A model generated the notes under the pieces. It saw only the letters and a list, made by a program, of their open reading frames with translations. It was not told the DNA's origin and did not search any database. Shown here in pieces: positions 54,804 through 63,117 of a stretch of DNA of 64,000 bases. The stretch covers positions 1,674,001-1,738,000 of the forward strand of contig NZ_JAUTAY010000001.1 in assembly GCF_030818795.1 (NCBI RefSeq), given 5' to 3'. The position numbers were made by a program, and so were the translations under genes. Each line of letters starts with the position of its first letter. Within the stretch, counting starts at the first letter, position 1. Source of the stretch: Microbacterium sp. SORGH_AS_0862 (lineage in GTDB: Bacteria > Actinomycetota > Actinomycetes > Actinomycetales > Microbacteriaceae).

Positions 54804-55988
54804 ATGCCGGACGGCAATGTCGACTGGGACTTCTGGGCGCAGATCGCGACGGTGATCGCGGCGTTCGCCGTGCCGATCGCCGTGCTCGCGCTCGTTCTCG
54901 AGATGCGGCGGACGGCTGTCGCCCAGGCCGCTCGCGTGGTCGCCTGGACCGTGGTGCCGCACGACCGCATCCGCTCCGCCGGAGTGCGCGGGATCGTGAT
55001 CGTGAACGAGTCCGAACAGGTCGCCCGCGACGTGCGCATCGATGTGCGTACGGACGGAACGGATGCGGTGACGGCCGTGTACCCGATCGTTCCGCCGGGA
55101 GCGCACTTCCTCACCCTCCAGGAACGCCAGGCGGCCGATGGTGACGGGGAGGCGCCGTGGGTCGGCGAGGGCAACGACTACGTGCTGCTGCCGGTGAATC
55201 AGAAGGACGGCGCGCTCACCATCAGCCTTCGTCACGCGCAGACCTCTCCCGGCGACGAGATGCGCCAGTACGAACTCCTGCCCTGGACCCAGGCCGGCTC
55301 CGGGGCGGAGTCGAGCTTCGCCGCCGCGGTCTTCGAGTACTCCCTCGGGAACACGCGCTGGCGCCGCCGGTCGGATCTCAGCATCCGTCGTCGCCGTCCG
55401 GCGCGGACCAGGGGGTGGCAGCTCTGGCGTCCGCGTCTCTTGGGACAGCCGGAGGTGGGCGAGCGCCGGTTCCCGGAAGTGTCGCTCAACAGCGAGCAGG
55501 CGAGGCTCGTGATCGCCGACACGGAGGACACGTACCAGCAGTCGCGAACGCTGATGGATGCGGTGGGACGCCACCTCGCCGGCGGCATCGATCCTGCCGA
55601 GTCCAAACCGGTGATCGATCGTCGGCTGCTCGATGCCGGCATCGTCGAGATGCGCCGGACGCGCGAGTCGACACGGCAGGGAGAAGTCGGTCGCGGCGCC
55701 TTGGCGTTCGAGTTCTCCTACGCATCCGCGGGAGGAGAGGCCGTGGCCGCGTACTCGTTCGGCGCATCGCAGTACGGCGACGTGCCCGCCTGGTTCGGGC
55801 GCAAGACCGCGAAGGGGGCCGAGTCCGTGTCGTTCAAGAAGCGCGGGTGGTATCCGAAGCGCCGCAAGGCGTCCGACTGGCCCGCGGACGGCGCGGAGCT
55901 CGCGGCGGCCATCGTCGACGCGATCGTGGAAGACCTGCGCGAGCACACACCCTCGATGGACTCCGCCGCATCCGCTGACGCTCGCTGA
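54804..55988 (+). CDS. hypothetical protein with N-terminal membrane anchor
   Basis: 394 residues, ATG 54804 behind AGAGGA. One N-terminal helix (FWAQIATVIAAFAVPIAVLA) then a long soluble domain: VNESEQVARDVRIDVRTDGT, YPIVPPGAHFLTLQERQAAD (a beta-sandwich-like start), TQAGSGAESSFAAAVFEYSL, ending EFSYASAGGEAVAAYSFGAS and WFGRKTAKGAESVSFKKRG. No family recognised. Overlaps the next membrane protein by one base, so they likely act together. Confidence 0.7.
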   Translation: MPDGNVDWDFWAQIATVIAAFAVPIAVLALVLEMRRTAVAQAARVVAWTVVPHDRIRSAGVRGIVIVNESEQVARDVRIDVRTDGTDAVTAVYPIVPPGAHFLTLQERQAADGDGEAPWVGEGNDYVLLPVNQKDGALTISLRHAQTSPGDEMRQYELLPWTQAGSGAESSFAAAVFEYSLGNTRWRRRSDLSIRRRRPARTRGWQLWRPRLLGQPEVGERRFPEVSLNSEQARLVIADTEDTYQQSRTLMDAVGRHLAGGIDPAESKPVIDRRLLDAGIVEMRRTRESTRQGEVGRGALAFEFSYASAGGEAVAAYSFGASQYGDVPAWFGRKTAKGAESVSFKKRGWYPKRRKASDWPADGAELAAAIVDAIVEDLREHTPSMDSAASADAR

Positions 55989-56677
55989 TGGACTCCCTGT
56001 ACCGCCCGCATCCGTCGTGGCTGCCGGCGACCTACCTGCTGCTGGCGACGATCGGGCTCATCGTCTGCCCGCTGTCCGTCATGGGACGGGTGGACGAGGC
56101 GACCATCCTGCTCGTCGGCCTCGTCTACGTCCCGTTCGGCTGGGCGGCGATCACGGTCGCCGCGGCCGTGCGGATCCGGCCGCGGGTGCGATTCGACGCG
56201 CGGCGATGGGTGGGCCTGCTTGCGCTTCCCGCCTGGGGATGGTCCTGGATGTGGACGAGGTTCATGCGCCTCGTGGCCACGCACTTCCTGCGCACCGTCA
56301 TCATCACGTCGATCGTCGTGTGCGTCGGGGTCGTCGTCGGGCTGCTCGCGGGGGGAGTCAGCGGATGGATCGTCCTCGTGATCGGTGTCCTCGCGCTCGG
56401 GGTCCAGATCGGCGGCGTGCGGTGGGCGAACGGCTACGCCTCGGGGTACACCGGGGGCGTGAGCGTGTTCGCGCTCGCGGCGGCCGGCATGTTCGTCATC
56501 GGCTGTCTCGGCTGGGTGTTCGCGCTGGCCGTCGCGGTGTTCTTCCTCGCCCTTCCGGCGCTGCTCGCCTGGTTCGTCCTCGGTGTCCTGGGCGCGCCGG
56601 TGTGGCTCGTGATCGCTGCTGTCGCGGTGGCGCTCGCGAGCTTCGTCGTGCCCTTCATCCTCGAGCTGCGGCGCTGA
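55988..56677 (+). CDS. hypothetical membrane protein
   Basis: 229 residues with about seven hydrophobic segments (LPATYLLLATIGLIVCPLSV; ILLVGLVYVPFGWAAITVAA; VIITSIVVCVGVVVGLLAGG; WIVLVIGVLALGVQIG; VFALAAAGMFVIGCLGWVFA; LAVAVFFLALPALLAWFVLG). Not recognised. ATG overlaps the previous stop (TGATG). Confidence 0.68.
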   Translation: MDSLYRPHPSWLPATYLLLATIGLIVCPLSVMGRVDEATILLVGLVYVPFGWAAITVAAAVRIRPRVRFDARRWVGLLALPAWGWSWMWTRFMRLVATHFLRTVIITSIVVCVGVVVGLLAGGVSGWIVLVIGVLALGVQIGGVRWANGYASGYTGGVSVFALAAAGMFVIGCLGWVFALAVAVFFLALPALLAWFVLGVLGAPVWLVIAAVAVALASFVVPFILELRR

Positions 56678-56710
56678 GTCGTCGCGGTCGCTGCGGAGGG
56701 ATCGCGCGGG

Positions 56711-56794
56711 GAACGTCTGCACGACCGATTGCGCGGAGGGCGCCCCGCCAGCCCCGGACGTTCACACTTGCACCACGCGTCGTGCAGATGTCGC
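56711..56794. repeat. 84-bp inverted-end element, copy D
   Basis: Ends GAACGTCTGCACGA and TCGTGCAGATGTCGC, internal TTGCACCAC as in copy B. Located between a + strand gene end (56677) and the uraH end (56812), again a convergent gap. Confidence 0.7.
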
Positions 56795-56811
56795 GCCCGG
56801 TCGCCGGCGGG

Positions 56812-57144
56812 TCAGCTGCCGCGGTAGGTGGAGTACGCGAACGGGCTCAACAGCAGCGGCACGTGGTAGTGCGGGCGGTCGGCGACCGTGAAGGTCACCG
56901 TCGCGAGCGGATAGAAGGTCTCGACGCCGCGGTCGGCGAAGTACGCGCCGGTCGCGAAGGTCAGCGCGTACATGCCCGCCTCGAGCTGATCCGGGCCGAT
57001 CGCGAGCCGGCCGTCCGCATCCGTGAATCCCTCGGCGACGCTCTCGATCGCACCGCCCTCGTGATGCCGGTGCAGGGTGACCGCGACGTTCGGCGCGGGC
57101 GTTCCGGCGGTCGCGTCGAGGATGTGGGTCGTCAGGTGGCTCAT
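56812..57144 (-). CDS. uraH: 5-hydroxyisourate hydrolase
   Basis: 110 residues, transthyretin-like. MSHLTTHILDATAGTPAPNV (catalytic His), FTDADGRLAIGPDQLEAGMY (Arg), the FYPLATVTF segment and HYHVPLLLSPFAYSTYRGS with the C-terminal YRGS signature. It opens 5-hydroxyisourate made from urate. It overlaps uraD by four bases; the pair is divergent from allB. No uricase gene is present in the window. Confidence 0.97.
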   Translation of the reverse strand: MSHLTTHILDATAGTPAPNVAVTLHRHHEGGAIESVAEGFTDADGRLAIGPDQLEAGMYALTFATGAYFADRGVETFYPLATVTFTVADRPHYHVPLLLSPFAYSTYRGS

Positions 57145-57665
57145 TCCGCCTCCTCCGGTTCGGTCTCGTCGGCCACGATCGTCGAGTCCAGGCGCAGCAG
57201 CGCGATCTCGGCGAGCTGCGCGGTCGCCTCGCGGGCCTCGGTGTCGTCGTCATTGCCGAGTCTGCGGTGCAGCTCGGCGAGCATCTCCTGGGGGCTGCGA
57301 CCCGCGGCGCGGATGAGGAAGACGCGACCGAAGCGCTCCTCGTAGGCCCGGTTTCCCGCGGAGATCGCGGCCGCCACATCGTCCGCAGCGGTCGACATCG
57401 CGGCCTGCTCCTTGCGGGACGCGTCGGCCTCGGCCCCCGACCCCGTCGGCTTCTCTCCGATCCGCGGATGGTGGGCGAGGGCCGCATCCAGGTCGGCGCG
57501 CGACCAGACGCCGGCGAGATCCCCGGCGTAGGAGCGGAGAGCCTCGATGGAGGCGAAGGGGCGCGCGGCGACGATCGCGTCGACCCAGCCCGGCACCGCC
57601 GCCCACACCGACACGAGCAGCGATGCCTCGGCGGCGTCGAGGGCGTTGAATTCGTCCAGTTGCAT
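57141..57665 (-). CDS. uraD: OHCU decarboxylase
   Basis: 174 residues from ATG 57665. All-helical OHCU family: MQLDEFNALDAAEASLLVSV, AHHPRIGEKPTGSGAEADAS (catalytic His and Glu region), SAGNRAYEERFGRVFLIRAA with GRSPQEMLAELHRRLGNDDD. It converts OHCU to S-allantoin, the substrate of AllB encoded divergently. Transcriptionally paired with uraH. Confidence 0.95.
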   Translation of the reverse strand: MQLDEFNALDAAEASLLVSVWAAVPGWVDAIVAARPFASIEALRSYAGDLAGVWSRADLDAALAHHPRIGEKPTGSGAEADASRKEQAAMSTAADDVAAAISAGNRAYEERFGRVFLIRAAGRSPQEMLAELHRRLGNDDDTEAREATAQLAEIALLRLDSTIVADETEPEEAE

Positions 57666-57732
57666 GCGCGTCACCCTACCCAGCCCGCATTGCCGTCGGG
57701 TGACCCGCCGGGGATGTGAGTCCGGAATGTTG

Positions 57733-57755
57733 GTAACAGTTACATTTGCGAAATG
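57733..57755 (+). promoter_or_regulatory. paired palindromes in the uraD-allB intergenic region
   Basis: GTAACAGTTAC (57733-57743) and CATTTGCGAAATG (57743-57755) are perfect palindromes that touch at one base. They lie between the divergent uraHD and allB genes, in an AT-rich stretch, and are likely sites for the ureide-pathway regulator (gene not in the window). Confidence 0.6.
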
Positions 57756-57764
57756 TGGAGCACT

Positions 57765-57770
57765 TAGCGT
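57765..57770 (+). promoter_or_regulatory. -10 box of allB, leaderless
   Basis: TAGCGT ends 7 nt before ATG 57778; no ribosome-binding site. The paired palindromes sit just upstream where -35 contacts would occur. Confidence 0.5.
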
Positions 57771-57777
57771 TGTCGGC

Positions 57778-59124
57778 ATGACGACCCCCGCACCCGCCGT
57801 CATCGCGGCGCGACGCGTGTTCCTCGACGGGGCCTTCCGCCCCGCCACCGTGACCGTGACCGACGGGCGCATCAGCGCGATCGGCGATTTCGATCCGGAT
57901 GCGGAACACGCTCTGCCGGACGACCTCGTGCTGCTGCCGGGCCTCGTCGACTCGCACGTGCATCTGAACGACCCGGGTCGTGCGAGCTGGGAGGGCTTCG
58001 ACACGGGGACCGCGGCGGCCGCGGCGGGCGGAGTCACGACCGTGCTCGACATGCCGCTCAACAGCATTCCGGTCACCACGACCCCGGAAGCCCTGGCCGA
58101 GAAGCGGGCCGCCGCGAGGGGACGCATCGCCGTCGACGTGGGCTACTGGGGCGGCGCCGTGCCGGAGAACATCGGTCGCCTGCGGGAGCTCGCCGATGCG
58201 GGCGTCGTCGGCTTCAAGTGCTTCCTCTCGCCGTCGGGCATCGACGAGTTCGGACACCTCAGCGCCGAGCAGCTCGATGAGGTGCTCACCGAGCTCGCCG
58301 CCTTCGACGGACTGCTCATCGTGCACGCCGAGCACCCCGCGCACCTGCACGCCGACGGCGCGCTCGGCGTGCACTACGCGGACTTCCTCGCCTCCCGGCC
58401 CCCCGCCAGCGAGCGGGCCGCGATCCAGCTCGTGATCGAGACCGCCCGGCGCACGGGTGCGCGTGTGCACATCGTGCACGTCTCCGACGGCACGGCCCTC
58501 GACGACGTCAGGGCGGCCAAGGCCGAGGGCGTGCGGATCACGGTCGAGACGTGTCCGCACTACCTGACCCTGGATGCGGCGGCCGTCCCCGACGGCGCCG
58601 CATCGTTCAAGTGCTGCCCGCCGATCCGCGACCTCGCCAATCAGGACCTGCTCTGGCAGGGCGTGCTCGACGGCACGATCGACGCGATCGTCAGCGACCA
58701 CTCGCCCGCGACCCCGGAGCTCAAGGGCGAACCGGATTTCGGCCTCGCGTGGGGCGGGATCTCGGGCCTGCAGACGGGGCTGTCGAGCGTGCACACGAGA
58801 GCGCGCGAGCGCGGCATCCCGCTGGAGGCGTTCCTGCCGCTCATGACGACGGGGCCGGCGCGCGTGGGCGGACTCGGCTCGCGCGGCACGATCGCGGTCG
58901 GCGGGCCCGCCCATCTGACCGTCTTCGCGCCCGACGAGACGTTCACGGTGGATGCGGCGGCCCTCGAGTACCGCAACCCGCTCTCGCCGTGGGACGGGGC
59001 GAGCCTCACGGGCGTCGTCGCCGAGACGTGGCTGCACGGCGAGCCGGTGTACCGTCGCGGCGAGGGTCTGCTCGCGCGCACCGGACGCGAGCTGATCGCG
59101 GCAATCGACGAGGAGCGCCAGTGA
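57778..59124 (+). CDS. allB: allantoinase
   Basis: 448 residues. Amidohydrolase with dinuclear metal site: LLPGLVDSHVHLNDPGRASW (His pair), GGVTTVLDMPLNSIPVTTTP (allantoinase-type MPLN), FKCFLSPSGIDEFGHL (carboxylated Lys), IVHAEHPAHL, VHIVHVSDGTALDDVR, IDAIVSDHSPATPELK (Asp), LAWGGISGLQTGL. It opens allantoin to allantoate. First gene of a five-gene operon with ATGA/GTGA overlaps. Confidence 0.96.
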   Translation: MTTPAPAVIAARRVFLDGAFRPATVTVTDGRISAIGDFDPDAEHALPDDLVLLPGLVDSHVHLNDPGRASWEGFDTGTAAAAAGGVTTVLDMPLNSIPVTTTPEALAEKRAAARGRIAVDVGYWGGAVPENIGRLRELADAGVVGFKCFLSPSGIDEFGHLSAEQLDEVLTELAAFDGLLIVHAEHPAHLHADGALGVHYADFLASRPPASERAAIQLVIETARRTGARVHIVHVSDGTALDDVRAAKAEGVRITVETCPHYLTLDAAAVPDGAASFKCCPPIRDLANQDLLWQGVLDGTIDAIVSDHSPATPELKGEPDFGLAWGGISGLQTGLSSVHTRARERGIPLEAFLPLMTTGPARVGGLGSRGTIAVGGPAHLTVFAPDETFTVDAAALEYRNPLSPWDGASLTGVVAETWLHGEPVYRRGEGLLARTGRELIAAIDEERQ

Positions 59125-60302
59125 GCACACCCATCCTGCAGCCGGGCGTCGGCGACATCGCGGGCGAGCACTACCTTCCCGCCGCCGTCGAGAACGTCTT
59201 CTGGGGTCGGCTGCCCTGCGCCACCGACGCGCCGGTGCTCCGGATCGAGCCTGGTGCCACCGTGACGGTCGACACCGTCAGCCATGAGGGCATCCTCGAG
59301 GATCAGGGCAAGGACCCCCGCGCCTTCTTCGGGGCGCACGGCGTGGCGACCGAGCAGGTGCTCGACGATGCCGTGGCGATCGCCGCATCCCTCTCGCGCG
59401 ACGTGATGGCCGACGGTCCCCACGTGGTGACCGGCCCCATCCATGTCGCCGGCGCCCAGCCGGGCGATCTGCTGCAGATCACGGTCGTCCGACTCGAGCC
59501 GCGGGTGCCCTACGGCGTGATCAGCAATCGTCACGGGAAGGGCGCGCTCGTGGGCGAGTTGCCCCGCGGTGAGCACAACGTGAGCGTGTTCACCCCCGTC
59601 GTGGAGCAGGACGGCGCTCTCGTGGGCGCGCTGCCTCTGGTCGAGGGGGGACCGGCGGCGGTGGCCTTCCCGCTCGCACCGTTCCTCGGCACGATGGGGG
59701 TGGCGGTCGCAGGCTCCGACCGCCCGCACTCCGTGCCGCCGGGCGCCCATGGCGGCAACATCGACATCAAGCTGTTGACCGAGGGCGCCGTGCTCTACCT
59801 GCCGGTGCAGGTCGCGGGCGCACTCGCGTACGTCGGCGATCCGCACTTCGCCCAGGGCGACGGCGAGGTCGCACTCACCGCGCTCGAGGCGTCGCTGCGG
59901 GCCACGCTGCGGTTCGACGTCGTGCCGCGCTCGGTCGCGCTGGCCGAGTTCGGCGAGCTCCTCGGCCCGCTCGTGCGCACCGACGAGTACCTCGTTCCGA
60001 CGGGGCTCGATCCCGATCTCGGCGAGGCGATGCGCCGCTGCGTGCGCGCGGCGCTCACCCTGCTCCAAGCGCGGTACGGCATGGCCGAGCACCTCGCCTA
60101 CGCGTACCTCTCCGCCGCGACCGACTTCGACATCTCCCAGGTCGTGGACATCGTGTGCGGTGTGCACGCCCGCATCCGGGAGGCCGACTTCGCGGGAGCC
60201 CCGGTTTCCGGCGCCGCTTCCGCAGGAGATCTCCCCCCATCAGGAGATTCCGCGCCGGATTCTCCTGCGCAGGCGACGACGGATGCGGAGGGCCGGGCAT
60301 GA
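59121..60302 (+). CDS. acetamidase/formamidase family protein (candidate oxamate amidase)
   Basis: 393 residues, GTG overlapping the allB stop. FmdA/AmdA-type features: ENVFWGRLPCATDAPVLRIE, VTVDTVSHEGILEDQGKD, VTGPIHVAGAQPGDLLQITV, VPPGAHGGNIDIKLLTEGAV, YLPVQVAGALAYVGDPHFAQ (conserved GD.H), QGDGEVALTALEASL. The ~30 C-terminal residues are Ser/Ala/Pro-rich and encoded by a stretch of AGGAGAT-type repeats. Relatives hydrolyse formamide, acetamide or short amides. Inside a ureide operon, oxamate from the amidase step is a plausible substrate; inference only. Confidence 0.85.
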   Translation: MSTPILQPGVGDIAGEHYLPAAVENVFWGRLPCATDAPVLRIEPGATVTVDTVSHEGILEDQGKDPRAFFGAHGVATEQVLDDAVAIAASLSRDVMADGPHVVTGPIHVAGAQPGDLLQITVVRLEPRVPYGVISNRHGKGALVGELPRGEHNVSVFTPVVEQDGALVGALPLVEGGPAAVAFPLAPFLGTMGVAVAGSDRPHSVPPGAHGGNIDIKLLTEGAVLYLPVQVAGALAYVGDPHFAQGDGEVALTALEASLRATLRFDVVPRSVALAEFGELLGPLVRTDEYLVPTGLDPDLGEAMRRCVRAALTLLQARYGMAEHLAYAYLSAATDFDISQVVDIVCGVHARIREADFAGAPVSGAASAGDLPPSGDSAPDSPAQATTDAEGRA

Positions 60303-61867
60303 GCGAGATCCCCGCCGACCTCCGCGCCGCCTTCGACCGCTACGAGCGGGCCATCCTCGACAACGACCTCGCGGTGCTCGACGAGATGTTCGCGCCCGGC
60401 GACGAGACGCTGCGCGGGGATGCGGCGGGGCTCCTCGTCGGCCACGACGTGATCAGCGCCTTCCGGGGCGTGCGGGGCGGAGTCGCGCCGCGGACGATCC
60501 AGCGGATCGAGTACCGTCCGCTCGCCGACGACCTCGCCCTGCTCGTCTCGGTGTCGCGCTTCACCGGGGGCGGCACGGGGCTGCAGACCCAGCTCTGGCG
60601 GCGCGGCGGGAGCGGATGGGTCATCGAGGCCGCGCACGTGACGGGCAAGGCGCAGGCGCTCGACCGGTCGGTCTGGCGCACGGTCGGCGACCCGCTGTGG
60701 CAGGGCGCATGGGAGGGTCCGCTCGAGGGCCTCAACGTCGCCGTCAAAGACCTCTTCGCCATCAAGGGCTACCGCATCGGCGCGGGCAACCCGACCTTCC
60801 TCGAGACGGCGAGGCCCGAGTCCACCACGGCTCCGGCCGTCGCCGATCTGCTGCGCGGCGGGGCGTCGCTGCGCGGCATCGCACGCACCGACGAGTTCGC
60901 CTACTCGATCGCGGGAGACAACGCCCACTACGGCACCCCTCCCAACGGTGCGCTCCCGGGCGCTCTGCCGGGCGGATCGTCGAGCGGACCCGCATCCGCC
61001 GTCGCGACGGGTCAGGCGGAGGTGGGACTCGCCACCGACACCGCGGGATCCGTGCGCGTGCCCGCCTCGTACCAGGGGCTGTGGGGCCTGCGGACGACCC
61101 ACAACCTCGTGCCGCGTCAGGGAATGCTGCCCCTCGCGCAGTCCTTCGACACGATCGGCTGGCTCACGCGCGACGGCAAGACCCTCCAGCGGGTGGTCGA
61201 CTGGTGCCTGAGCTACGACGGCTCGGAGTCGACCGAGAGCGTGTTCGGCGAGTCCGCGGGCGACCTGCCCTGGCGCTTCGTGATCCCCGAGGACGTGCTG
61301 ACCCACGTCGAGCCCGACACCCGCGCGGCGTTCGACTCCTATGTGGAGCGGCTCGCCGCATCCGAGGGCGCGCCGGAGATCGACACGGTCTCGATCGGCG
61401 ACCTCGACGAGTACTTCGATCCGTTCCGCACGGTGCAGGCGGCGGAGGCCTGGCGCAACAACCGCGAGTGGCTCCGCGCCCACCCGGGATCGACGGGGGC
61501 AGCTGTCGCCGAGCGGTTCCGCATCGCCAGCGAGGTCACGGCCGCGGCGGAGCGCGTCGCGCGTCAGGCGCTCGAGCCGCTCCGTGAGCGCGTGCACGCC
61601 CTCCTGCAGAACGCCGTGCTGCTGCTGCCCACCGTGCCCGGCCCCGCGCCCATGCGCACGTCCGATCCGGCGAAGGTGGATGCGGTGCGCCAGGCGACGC
61701 TGCGCATGACGACGCCCGCGGCCGTCGCCGGCACACCCGCCCTCTCGATCCCGCTGCTCACCGTCCGCTCGCAGCTCGGCCCCGCGCCCGTCGGGGTCTG
61801 CCTCGTCTCACGCAGCGGCACCGACATCGCCCTCGTCCGCCTCGGACGCCGCCTCGCCGCGCTCTGA
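60299..61867 (+). CDS. AtzH/HpxZ-like domain fused to an amidase (candidate oxalurate amidohydrolase)
   Basis: 522 residues, ATGA overlap. Residues ~1-130 are an AtzH/DUF3225 (SnoaL-like) domain: LRAAFDRYERAILDNDLAVL, DEMFAPGDETLRGDAAGLLV, TGLQTQLWRRGGSGWVIEAA. Residues ~145-520 are an amidase-signature enzyme: AVKDLFAIKGYRIGAGNPTF (Lys), ALPGGSSSGPASAVATG (Ser), ATDTAGSVRVPASYQGLWGL (nucleophile Ser). In Klebsiella the separate HpxZ and HpxY proteins act on oxalurate; PucG here makes oxalurate. The fusion therefore likely does the same job. Confidence 0.88.
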   Translation: MSEIPADLRAAFDRYERAILDNDLAVLDEMFAPGDETLRGDAAGLLVGHDVISAFRGVRGGVAPRTIQRIEYRPLADDLALLVSVSRFTGGGTGLQTQLWRRGGSGWVIEAAHVTGKAQALDRSVWRTVGDPLWQGAWEGPLEGLNVAVKDLFAIKGYRIGAGNPTFLETARPESTTAPAVADLLRGGASLRGIARTDEFAYSIAGDNAHYGTPPNGALPGALPGGSSSGPASAVATGQAEVGLATDTAGSVRVPASYQGLWGLRTTHNLVPRQGMLPLAQSFDTIGWLTRDGKTLQRVVDWCLSYDGSESTESVFGESAGDLPWRFVIPEDVLTHVEPDTRAAFDSYVERLAASEGAPEIDTVSIGDLDEYFDPFRTVQAAEAWRNNREWLRAHPGSTGAAVAERFRIASEVTAAAERVARQALEPLRERVHALLQNAVLLLPTVPGPAPMRTSDPAKVDAVRQATLRMTTPAAVAGTPALSIPLLTVRSQLGPAPVGVCLVSRSGTDIALVRLGRRLAAL

Positions 61868-61890
61868 CCGCGCTCCCCCAGGAAGCACTC

Positions 61891-63117
61891 ATGACCGACA
61901 CCCTCCCGATCGACCCGCCCGCCCGCCTGCTCATGGGGCCGGGCCCCATCTCCGCCTACCCGTCCGTGCTGCGCGCCATGTCGGCGCCGCTCGTGGGCCA
62001 GTACGACCCGTTCATGACCCACACGATGAACGAGACGCAAGAGCTGTACCGCCAGGTGTGGGCCACCGGGAACGACGCGACCCTGCTCGTCGACGGAACG
62101 TCGCGCGCCGGTATCGAGGCTGCGATCGTGAGCCTCGTGCGCCCCGGCGACCGCGTGCTCGTGCCCGTGTTCGGACGCTTCGGCCACCTGCTCGCCGAGA
62201 TCGCCGAACGCGCGCTCGCCGAGGTGCACACGATCGAGACCGAGTGGGGTCAGGTCTTCACGCCCGCGGCGATCGAGGAGGCCGTCGTGCGCGTCAAGCC
62301 GACGCTCCTCGCGCTGGTGCAGGGCGACACCTCGACCACGATGCTCCAGCCCTTGGAGGAGATCGGCGAGATCTGCCGCGCGCACGGCGTGCTCTTCTAC
62401 TCCGACGCCACCGCATCCCTGGGAGGCAACGCGTTCGAGGCCGATGCCTGGGGACTGGATGCGGCGACCGCCGGTCTGCAGAAGTGCCTGGGCGGCCCGA
62501 GCGGCTCCGCCCCCATCACCCTCAGCGAGCGCGCCGTCGAGGTCATCCGCTCCCGCAAGCGGATCGAGGCCGGCATCCGCGAGGCGGGCGACGAGGACGC
62601 GCCCGACTTCGTCCGCTCCAACTACTTCGACCTCGGCATGATCCTCGACTACTGGGGCCCGCGCCGACTCAACCATCACACCGAGGCGACGAGCATGCTC
62701 TACGGCGCCCGCGAGTGTGCGCGCCTGCTGCTCCTCGAGGGCCGCGAGGCGGTGATCGCCCGGCACGAACTCGCCGGCCGCGCGATGCTCGCCGGCGTCG
62801 AGGCGCTCGGCCTCGCCGTCTTCGGAGACGTCGGGCACAAGATGAGCAACGTCGTGGCCGTGTACATCCCGGACGGGGTGCCCGGCGATGCCGCGCGCAC
62901 CGCGATGCTCGAGGACTTCGCCATCGAGATCGGCACGTCCTTCGGCCCGCTGCACGGCAAGGTGTGGCGCATCGGCACGATGGGCTACAACGCCCGCAAG
63001 GACACCGTGCTCACGACCTTGGCCGCTCTCGAGGCGGTGCTGCGCCGCCACGGCGTCGCGGTTCCCGCCGGCGGCGGCGTGGAGGCCGCATCCGACGTCT
63101 TCGCGGGGCGCGCATGA
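61891..63117 (+). CDS. pucG: (S)-ureidoglycine-glyoxylate aminotransferase
   Basis: 408 residues. Class V aminotransferase: RLLMGPGPISAYPSVLRAMS, LLVDGTSRAGIEAAIVSLVR, LVQGDTSTTMLQPLEEIGEI, FYSDATASLGGNAFEADAWG, the PLP lysine in AGLQKCLGGPSGSAPITL, and IGTMGYNARKDTVLTTLAAL. PucG moves the amino group of ureidoglycine to glyoxylate, giving glycine and oxalurate. Its end overlaps allC by four bases. Confidence 0.92.
   Translation: MTDTLPIDPPARLLMGPGPISAYPSVLRAMSAPLVGQYDPFMTHTMNETQELYRQVWATGNDATLLVDGTSRAGIEAAIVSLVRPGDRVLVPVFGRFGHLLAEIAERALAEVHTIETEWGQVFTPAAIEEAVVRVKPTLLALVQGDTSTTMLQPLEEIGEICRAHGVLFYSDATASLGGNAFEADAWGLDAATAGLQKCLGGPSGSAPITLSERAVEVIRSRKRIEAGIREAGDEDAPDFVRSNYFDLGMILDYWGPRRLNHHTEATSMLYGARECARLLLLEGREAVIARHELAGRAMLAGVEALGLAVFGDVGHKMSNVVAVYIPDGVPGDAARTAMLEDFAIEIGTSFGPLHGKVWRIGTMGYNARKDTVLTTLAALEAVLRRHGVAVPAGGGVEAASDVFAGRA

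Noticed and set aside
60185..60280. Short AGGAGAT repeats near the end of the acetamidase gene as an intergenic element
   Set aside because: They lie inside an open, in-frame Ser/Ala/Pro-rich tail that ends with an ATGA overlap to the next gene.
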